From assembly GCF_047607725.1 (NCBI RefSeq), contig NZ_JBLKSS010000175.1, positions 1-8,256 of the forward strand: a DNA stretch of 8,256 nucleotides, written 5' to 3'. Origin of the DNA: JBLKSS01 sp047607725. Its GTDB lineage: Bacteria > Pseudomonadota > Gammaproteobacteria > Enterobacterales > Enterobacteriaceae. Within the stretch, counting starts at the first letter, position 1; the number at the start of each line of letters is the position of its first letter. Positions 1-5,422 of the stretch are shown here, piece by piece. The notes beneath the pieces were generated by a model that worked only from the letters and a program-made list of their open reading frames with translations, made no database searches and was not told the origin of the DNA. The position numbers were made by a program, and so were the translations under genes.

Positions 1-141
1 AGCACAGGAAAAATAGACTAAAACCGAGTCAGAAGATGAGCGAACACGTGATCGAATATCACTGGAATGGGTGATCGAAAAATATCGGAATAACTGATCG
101 GATGTCGCCGGAACAGATGATCGGATACGTCGGAATCTGCA
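1..141. mobile_element. End of an IS21-family-like insertion sequence (partial)
   Basis: The hexamer TGATCG occurs at 49, 72, 95 and 118, an exact 23-bp period, and each copy is followed 12-13 bases later by GGAA. Multiple short direct repeats of this kind inside the ends are typical of IS21-family elements, where they act as transposase binding sites. The last repeat runs to about 141, where the sequence ends in TGCA. IS21-type elements usually end in the dinucleotide CA, so 140-141 is my best guess for the boundary. Bases 1-47 would then lie inside the element. One frame there is open from 3 to a stop at 72-74 and could be the tail of the element's last gene, but I cannot recognise a protein in it. 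The target duplication cannot be checked because the other end lies outside the window. Confidence 0.6.
48..135. repeat. Four 23-bp-period terminal repeats (TGATCG...GGAA)
   Basis: There are four degenerate copies, starting with TGATCG at 49, 72, 95 and 118. In the first three, GGAA starts 15 bases after the start of the hexamer; in the fourth the gap is one base shorter. The middle of the unit varies while the two boxes are kept, as expected of protein-binding sites rather than of recent tandem copies. They are most simply read as transposase sites at the end of the IS21-like element. Confidence 0.7.
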
Positions 142-220
142 AATCATCAGGAAGATGTATTTTTTTGTCACCTTTTTGCCGCATCGTTGACTTGACAGAG
201 GGGAATAGTTAGCGGTTGTC

Positions 221-248
221 TTGTTAATTCTGCGTCGCTGCGTATGCT
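221..248 (+). promoter_or_regulatory. Weak sigma-70 promoter candidate upstream of the efflux operon
   Basis: TTGTTA at 221-226 and TATGCT at 243-248 are separated by 16 bases and match the -35 and -10 boxes only partly. A better -35-like TTGACA lies at 192-197 but has no acceptable -10 at the right distance. The 142-391 leader is AT-richer than the surrounding genes, as expected for a promoter region. No clear operator palindrome was seen. This is a candidate only. Confidence 0.22.
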
Positions 249-399
249 TAACTTATGTGTTTTAGCATTTAATGGCGTAACGGCAATTCCTGTCGCGCAC
301 GGACTGGCGTTTAGCGAAAATCCTTTTACCCTTAATGACACAGTTTCCTTTTATTCTGGCGCAGCGCTTGCCACGTTAGTAGACGGAGCCTATGGATAG
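244..399 (+). CDS. Possible small ORF upstream of and overlapping emrA (51 codons)
   Basis: An ATG at 244 opens a 51-codon frame that begins MLNLCVLAFNGVTAIPVAHG and ends ...LVDGAYG before a TAG at 397-399. Its stop lies just inside the adaptor gene, whose ATG is at 392, so the two overlap by 8 bases. Such an arrangement can couple translation of a leader ORF to the next gene. Against this, I see no good ribosome binding site before 244, the protein is not recognised, and a 51-codon open frame can occur by chance. It also overlaps the weak promoter candidate, so both cannot be right as drawn. It may be a leader peptide, a remnant, or nothing. Confidence 0.2.
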   Translation: MLNLCVLAFNGVTAIPVAHGLAFSENPFTLNDTVSFYSGAALATLVDGAYG

Positions 400-1621
400 C
401 CACAAACCCAAGTATACTTCCGATACATCCCGACCCAACGATAACGATGATGTCAACCGCCCTTCTCCCCCTCCCGCCGGCGCGGACAGCGGGGCGGGGC
501 GGGGCGCGCAGAGGATGCCCGGCGGCCGGAAGACCACCGCGTCGGTGATGACGACGCCCGGGGCGGCAACGACGACGGCGGTAATGACGACGGCGGCAAT
601 CACCGCAAACGCCCCGGCAAAAAGCCGCTGATTATCCTGGCCATCGTGGTGGTCGTGATGCTGATCGTCGGCCTGTGGTTCTGGCTTTCCAGCCGCAACC
701 AGGAAACCACCGATGACGCTTATACCGAAGGCAACGCGGTGACCGTCGCGCCGAAAATCTCCGGCTACGTGGTGAAATTGCTGGTCAAGGATAACCAGCG
801 GGTCCGCAAGGGGGATCTCCTGGTGCAGATCGACCCGCGCGATGCCACCGCCGAGCGCGACCACGCGCGCGCAGCTGGGTCTGGCGCAGGCGCAGCTGGC
901 GCTCTCAAAGGTGCAATACCCCGCCCAGTTGGCCCAGGCCAAAGCACAGCAGGCCCGAGCCGAAGCCAACGTGCAGAATGCCGAGGCGGACTACCGCCGG
1001 CAGCGCGGCGTCGACCCCCGCGCCACCTCACAGCAAAACATCGATAACGCCAGCGCCCAGCTGCGCTCCGCCCGTGCCGAACTGGCCAACGCTCAGGCGC
1101 AGGTCGAGGTGGCCGCCCAGGTGCAGTTGCAGGTGCGCCAGGTCGAGACCAACGTCGAAGCGCACGAACGTCAGGTCAGTCAAGCGCAGGCACAATTGGA
1201 AACCGCCGAACTTAATCTCTCCTACAGCGATGTCCGCGCGCCGTTCGACGGTTTCGTTACCCGGCGCAACGTTCAGCTCAGTACGCTGGTTCAGGCGGGC
1301 AGTTCGCTGTTCTCCGTGGTCTCACCGGACATCTGGATTACCGCCAATTTCAAGGAATCCCAACTTGAACGTATGCGCCCCGGCAATCATGTGGAGGTGA
1401 CGGTGGATGCCTATCCTAATCTGACCTTGCACGGCCATGTCGACAGTATTCAGCAAGGCTCGGGCTCACGCTTTTCCACCTTTCCGGCCGAAAACGCCAC
1501 CGGCAATTTCGTGAAAATAGTTCAGCGGGTACCGGTTAAAATCGTCATCGACAGCGGCCTGGATCCCAACACGCCGCTGCCGCTGGGGCTGTCGGCCGAG
1601 TCGAAGGTTATGCTTGAATGA
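392..1621 (+). pseudogene. emrA: EmrA/HlyD-type periplasmic adaptor of a multidrug efflux system, broken by two frameshifts
   Basis: Proteins of this family (membrane fusion proteins) link an inner-membrane drug pump to an outer-membrane channel. The start at 392 has GGAG at 385-388, close to the ATG, and gives a hydrophilic N-terminus (MDSHKPKYTSDTSRPNDNDD). The frame then shifts by one somewhere in the GC-rich stretch 451-546. The new frame gives a charged DDGGN-repeat segment, one membrane helix (about 625-690) and the lipoyl-like half-motif APKISGYV...NQRVRKGDLL. At the CGCGCGCGC tract (864-872) the frame shifts back. The rest is clear: an Ala/Gln-rich coiled coil, then NLSYSDVRAPFDGFVTRRNV and the barrel segment with ANFKESQLERMRPG. 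The intact protein would have about 410 residues, normal for EmrA. Without correction, translation from 392 ends at 629-631. The last four bases overlap the pump gene as ATGA, so the two were translationally coupled. Family assignment is firm; the exact subfamily is not. Confidence 0.88.
571..600 (+). repeat. In-frame 15-bp repeat coding DDGGN in the adaptor
   Basis: Two near-identical 15-base units (571-585 and 586-600) encode Asp-Asp-Gly-Gly-Asn. They are preceded by a partial, diverged copy at 547-570 (GDDDARGGN). The repeat lies in the cytoplasmic tail just before the membrane helix and is read in the frame that continues into that helix. This supports a real coding frame here and places the first frameshift upstream of it. 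Confidence 0.7.
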
Positions 1622-3186
1622 GCGGCGATCGCCACTGGACGCTGTCTAGCAACCACTGGGCGGTCGCCATCGTCGTTACCCTGGCGGTGTTCATGGAAAT
1701 CCTGGATACCACCATTGTCAACGTGGCGCTCCCCCAGGTAGCCGGTACCCTCTCCTCCAGTTACGACGAGTCCACCTGGGTGCTGACCTCTTACCTTGTG
1801 GCGAACGGTATCGTGCTGCCCATCTCGGCGTTTCTCAGCCGCGTGCTGGGACGCAAACAGTACTTCCTGATTTGCGTGGCCATGTTTACCGTCTGCTCTT
1901 TTTTGTGCGGCATCGCCACCGAGCTGTGGCAGATGATCTTGTTTCGCGTCATGCAAGGTTTCTTCGGCGGCGGTCTGCAGCCGGTCCAGCAGTCGGTACT
2001 GCTCGATTATTTTAAACCAGAGGATCGCGGTAAAGCGTTCGGCCTCTCCTCCATAGCGATTATCGTCGCGCCGGTTGTCGGCCCGACGCTTGGGGGCTGG
2101 ATAACCGATAACTACAGCGGGCGTTGGGTGTTTTTGATTAACATCCCGGTAGGCGTGTTGACCTTTCTGGCCATATACCAAATGCTTGAGGATCCGCCGT
2201 GGGAGCGCAAAGTGAAAAACGGTAAGCTCAATATCGATTATATCGGTATCGGACTTATCGCGCTGGGGCTGGGCTGCTTGCAGGTGATGCTGGACCGCGG
2301 TGAAGATGATGATTGGTTCTCCTCCGGCTTTATTCAGCTCTTCGCGCTACTGGCCGTGGTCGGACTGGTGGGGGCGGTATACTGGTTGCTTTATACCCGC
2401 AAACCGGTGGTGGATTTGCGCTGCCTGAAGGACCGCAATTTCGCCGTTTCCAGCCTGCTGATGGCGGGCATGGCGATGATTCTCTACGGCAGTTCGATGG
2501 TCATGCCGCAGCTGGCGCAGCAGGAGCTCGGCTATACCGCCACCTGGTCCGGGCTGGTGCTTTCGCCGGGGGCGGTGTTGATCGTCTTGTCCATCCCGCT
2601 GGTGCTGAAGCTGATGCCGGTAGTGCAGACCCGCTGGCTGATAGCGTTCGGCTTTACCTTGATGACGCTGTCGTTTATCTATTCCAGCCATTTGGTCCCG
2701 AATATCGATTTCAGCACGATGGTCAAAATGCGCGCCGCGCAGTCCATCGGTCTCGGTTTCCTGTTCGTGCCGCTGACCACCCTCGCCTTTATTACGCTTG
2801 CCCCGCGGCTGAATGCCGATGGTTCGGCGCTGTTCACCATGTTCCGCAACGTGGCGGGCTCTATCGGCATCTCGCTGTCCACCGCCGTCATTACCGAGCG
2901 CTCCCAGGCCCACAGCGCCTATATGGTGCATGACATGTCGCCGTTCAACGAGCAATTCCAACAGGCGATACAGCGTGCCGCCCAGGCGTTCCGCGACGCC
3001 GGCAGCCTCATCGGCGATCCGACGTCGCTTGCCACAGGACAACTCTACCAACAAATGGTGGCGCAGTCGCGGATCCTGGCCTACGTCGATGTCTTCAGTC
3101 TCTGCGCGCTGGTTTCGTTCATCCTTATTCCATTTTGTTTGCTGCTTTCGCCGGTGAAAAGCGAAGGCAACGCGGGAGCTCACTAA
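1618..3186 (+). CDS. emrB: EmrB-type multidrug efflux MFS transporter (DHA2, 14 helices), intact
   Basis: This is a proton-driven drug exporter of the inner membrane that normally works with an EmrA-type adaptor. The 522-residue product has the usual family length and no break. The DHA2 signature LDTTIVNVALP is at residues 29-39, the loop 2-3 motif ends in LGRK (77-80), and the antiporter motif C reads GPTLGG (155-160). LDRG at 225-228 and DWFSS at 232-236 match the equivalent loop of E. coli EmrB. A polar loop at about 425-480, before the last helix, is also typical of the family. The ATG overlaps the adaptor's TGA by four bases (ATGA) and the outer-membrane gene starts one base after the stop, so the three genes form one tight operon. 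Substrates cannot be read from sequence. It is the only member of the tripartite set without a lesion, so it may survive as a stand-alone pump or simply not yet be broken. Confidence 0.93.
   Translation: MSGDRHWTLSSNHWAVAIVVTLAVFMEILDTTIVNVALPQVAGTLSSSYDESTWVLTSYLVANGIVLPISAFLSRVLGRKQYFLICVAMFTVCSFLCGIATELWQMILFRVMQGFFGGGLQPVQQSVLLDYFKPEDRGKAFGLSSIAIIVAPVVGPTLGGWITDNYSGRWVFLINIPVGVLTFLAIYQMLEDPPWERKVKNGKLNIDYIGIGLIALGLGCLQVMLDRGEDDDWFSSGFIQLFALLAVVGLVGAVYWLLYTRKPVVDLRCLKDRNFAVSSLLMAGMAMILYGSSMVMPQLAQQELGYTATWSGLVLSPGAVLIVLSIPLVLKLMPVVQTRWLIAFGFTLMTLSFIYSSHLVPNIDFSTMVKMRAAQSIGLGFLFVPLTTLAFITLAPRLNADGSALFTMFRNVAGSIGISLSTAVITERSQAHSAYMVHDMSPFNEQFQQAIQRAAQAFRDAGSLIGDPTSLATGQLYQQMVAQSRILAYVDVFSLCALVSFILIPFCLLLSPVKSEGNAGAH
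3174..3178 (+). promoter_or_regulatory. Ribosome binding site of the nodT-like gene
   Basis: GGGAG lies nine bases before the ATG at 3188, inside the last codons of the pump gene. It supports 3188 as the start, one base after the pump's stop codon. Confidence 0.6.
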
Positions 3187-3187
3187 T

Positions 3188-4753
3188 ATGCCGGCTCGTA
3201 TTCGCACCGCCAGGAGGCGGCCAACCCCCCTGTTACCGCTGCTCGGTTTGGGCGCACTGACGCTTAGCGCCTGTTCGGTGGGGCCCGATTACCAACCGCC
3301 CCAGCCGTCCACGCCGTCGGCCTTTAATGACCTGTGCAGCACCGACCGCACCGCCTCCCGGGCGCTGGCCGCGTAGCCCGACCCAAAGTGGTGGCGCACC
3401 TTTAACGATGCGCAGCTCGATAGCCTTATCGACCGCGCCATCGCCGGCAATCTTTCCTTGCAGCAGGCGATGTTGCGTATCGCCGGCGCCCGTGAACAAA
3501 CGCTGCAGGCGGGCGCCGCCGGTCTGCCGACCCTTAACGCCAGCGCCACGCGCCAGCAGTTGGGCCTGAAAGGAGAACTGGACTCGTATGGCGTTCGCGC
3601 CCAGGTGGCTGAAAGCAGCGAAGAGCTCGCCTCCCGCCTCGACTCGCTCACGCGACCGCTTCACCTTTATCAAGGCAGTTTCGACACGTCCGGGGAGCTG
3701 GATTTATGGAGCCGGGTGCGCCGCTCCGTTAAAATGGCCAACGCGCAAACGCAGGCCTCGCTAGAAAGCCGCAATGATGCTCTGGTCTCGCTGGAGGCCG
3801 AAGTGGCGCGGGCGTATTTACAGTTGCGCGACGCGCAAAGCGTCAGCGACACGCTGATGGCGCAAATCGACGTGGCGCAGCAGTCGTTGGAACTGACCCA
3901 AAGCCGCGCACACAACGGTTTGGCACCGCAGTTGGATGTGGAAAACACCAGCGCCCAAATAGGGTCGCTGCGTGCCCAACTGCCGCAGTATCAAGCCCAA
4001 CAGCGCCAAGCAATGAATGGGCTGGCGGTTCTGCTGGAGCTGCCGCCAGGGACGCTGGACGCCGAGCTGACGCAGACCAAACCGCTACCGCGCCTGCCGG
4101 CGGCGGTGCCGGTGGGCGTTCCCGCCTCCCTAGCGCGTCGCCGTCCCGACGTACGCGAGGCGGAGGCGCAGCTGCACACCGCGACCGCCAATATCGGCGT
4201 CTCGGTCGCGCAGCTGTTCCCGGATCTGTCGCTCACCGGTCAATTCGGTATGCGCAACACCGATTCTGATTATCTCACCCATTGGAGCAGCCATTTTTAT
4301 TCCTATGGACCGCAGGTATCTATTCCCATATTCCAAGGCGGGAGGCTGGTGTCGAATGTGCGGCAGGCGCGGGCGCAGCAGGCGAATTCCGTCCTCGCCT
4401 ATCGCCAAACGGTGCTGACCGCGCTGCAAGATGTGGAAAACGCCCTGGTCAGTTATCGCGCCGACCAGCAGCGGGTCGACGGGCTGGAACAAACCGCCGA
4501 CGCGCTGCAAAATGCCTTCAATCTGGCCAGCAACAGCTATCGTCAGGGGATAAGCACCTTTATCGAGGTGTTGGACGCGCAGCGTCAGTTGGCACAGGCG
4601 CGGCAGCAGGCCGCCAGCGCCCGCGTACAATCCAGCGTGGATCTGGTCTCGCTGTATAAAGCGCTGGGCGGCGGCTGGGAGCTATATCCGCAGGGAGATT
4701 TGCCCAAGTTTCAGGTATTTGGCCCGGCTGAGACGGTAAACGGAAAATCCTAA
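3188..4753 (+). pseudogene. NodT/OprM-type outer-membrane efflux lipoprotein, broken by an in-frame amber at codon 63
   Basis: TolC-like factors of this family form the outer-membrane channel of tripartite efflux pumps. The start at 3188 gives a basic N-terminus, a hydrophobic stretch and the lipobox LSAC with lipidated Cys29, followed by SVGPDYQPP, a classic start for mature proteins of this family. A TAG at 3374-3376 interrupts the frame at codon 63. The same frame continues directly with PDPKWWRTFNDAQLDSLI, as in intact relatives, so no frameshift is needed. A single C-to-T change of a CAG codon would explain it. The rest is complete to 4753, with DLWSRVRR (about 172-179), SLARRRPDVREAE (about 314-326) and FPDLSLTGQFG. 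The full product would be 521 residues. An ATG at 3458 could restart translation but has no clear ribosome binding site and would lack the export signal. Efficient suppression of the amber cannot be ruled out. Confidence 0.87.
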
Positions 4754-4786
4754 CTCAGTTGAAAGCAAGCGGCGGGGGTAATTTTT

Positions 4787-5161
4787 ATGAATCTCATCAC
4801 ATATTTTTGTAGCGCAATGCAAAAAAACGAGGGAAAATTACACCATCAGTTGATGATTGGAGGAATTTTCGCCGTGGGAACGCTTGCCGCAAGCTTTCTT
4901 GTGATGCGCTGGGAACTGCTCAGCGCGATGATGATGTTTTTTGCCAGCCAGCTGCACGTGCAGTGCCGCCGGTCCAGCCGCAACACAATGGCGTTTATTT
5001 TCACCGGCGTGGGCATCGGTATGGCGTGCTGGTTTGTCACCAGACTGCTGGGGATTATCCTGTCGCAGTTACTGATGATTCGCCATGAAATGTGGGAAAG
5101 CATGAAGCAAGGTATGCTGTTTATGCTGGCCAACACGCCGCCCGATCTGCAGTTCACCTAA
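4787..5161 (+). CDS. Small membrane protein of unknown function
   Basis: I do not recognise this 124-residue protein. It starts 33 bases after the end of the outer-membrane efflux gene, with a G-rich ribosome binding site (GGGGG, 4774-4778) eight bases before the ATG. It has a short polar N-terminus (residues 1-20), a hydrophobic segment at about 22-40, a second, less certain one at about 44-57, a basic loop CRRSSRN (60-66), and a long hydrophobic segment at about 68-98. The tail (99-124) is amphipathic and rich in Met. Two or three membrane helices in the inner membrane are likely, and no signal peptide cleavage site is evident. The frame is intact, unlike two of the three genes before it. 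Its position suggests cotranscription with the efflux genes, but a role in efflux is only a guess. Confidence 0.7.
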   Translation: MNLITYFCSAMQKNEGKLHHQLMIGGIFAVGTLAASFLVMRWELLSAMMMFFASQLHVQCRRSSRNTMAFIFTGVGIGMACWFVTRLLGIILSQLLMIRHEMWESMKQGMLFMLANTPPDLQFT

Positions 5162-5208
5162 CAATAACCGGTTTAACGCATCACCGCTGGGGATAACGGA
5201 TAACGCCT

Positions 5209-5248
5209 CCGTATCGTTCCTGCGCGGCGCAAAATGTGAGCGATACGG
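5209..5248. repeat. Inverted repeat between convergent genes (possible terminator-like hairpin)
   Basis: CCGTATCG (5209-5216) pairs with CGATACGG (5241-5248). The stem extends inward by three more pairs, one of them G-U. A smaller stem (TGCG/CGCA, about 5221-5231) sits in the loop. There is no run of T on either side, so it is not a standard intrinsic terminator, but its place between two converging genes fits a role in ending or stabilising transcripts. Confidence 0.45.
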
Positions 5249-5271
5249 CGCCTGAGCCGGAAGTCGAGCCC

Positions 5272-5405
5272 GCCGTGACAGGCCCCACACCAGCCCGCGT
5301 GGTCCCTTTGCGCCCGGGGGCCTGGCCGTGACGGTCCCCAACGTCAGCCCGCGTGACCCGTTCGCGCCCGCGTGGCCCCTTTGCGCCGGCGTGCCTTGCC
5401 GTGAC
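5272..5405. repeat. Degenerate GC-rich tandem repeat at the 3' end of gcd
   Basis: The block GCCGTGAC recurs at 5272, 5325 and 5398. Between these, CCCGCGTG followed by a CCCTTTGCG-like box occurs three times, at 5294, 5348 and 5367. The last two copies are 19 bases apart and look like an internal duplication that lengthens the second unit (73 against 53 bases). Units are clearly related but diverged. The array overlaps the run-on part of the gcd frame on the minus strand. I do not recognise it as a known element. Confidence 0.6.
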
Positions 5406-5422
5406 GGGCGTCCGCCGCACCG

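Larger units (their letters stand above)
5162..5422. other. Non-coding convergent junction between the membrane-protein gene and gcd
   Basis: No gene is supported here. The stretch holds a directly repeated GGATAAC (5191-5204), an imperfect hairpin (5209-5248) and a GC-rich degenerate tandem repeat (5272-5405). On the minus strand a gcd reading frame stays open through it to a TGA at 5181-5183, but that part has no resemblance to the end of glucose dehydrogenases and is read here as run-on. No typical hairpin-plus-T-run terminator was found. Confidence 0.6.

Noticed and set aside
49..135. CRISPR-like array from the regular 23-bp repeat period
   Set aside because: Units are short and abut with no unique spacers of normal length, and the layout matches IS21-type terminal repeats.
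864..872. Programmed frameshifting in the adaptor gene
   Set aside because: No slippery heptamer with a downstream structure is evident, two shifts would be needed, and neighbouring genes are broken by plain point changes, so decay is simpler.
376..969. Long minus-strand ORF of 197 codons opposite the adaptor
   Set aside because: It lies antisense to a clearly recognisable EmrA frame in GC-rich DNA, has no recognisable motif, and is a compositional shadow.
2313..3207. Long ORFs in other frames over the pump gene, on both strands
   Set aside because: The emrB frame is intact and family-typical through the whole stretch; the others show only GC-driven openness.
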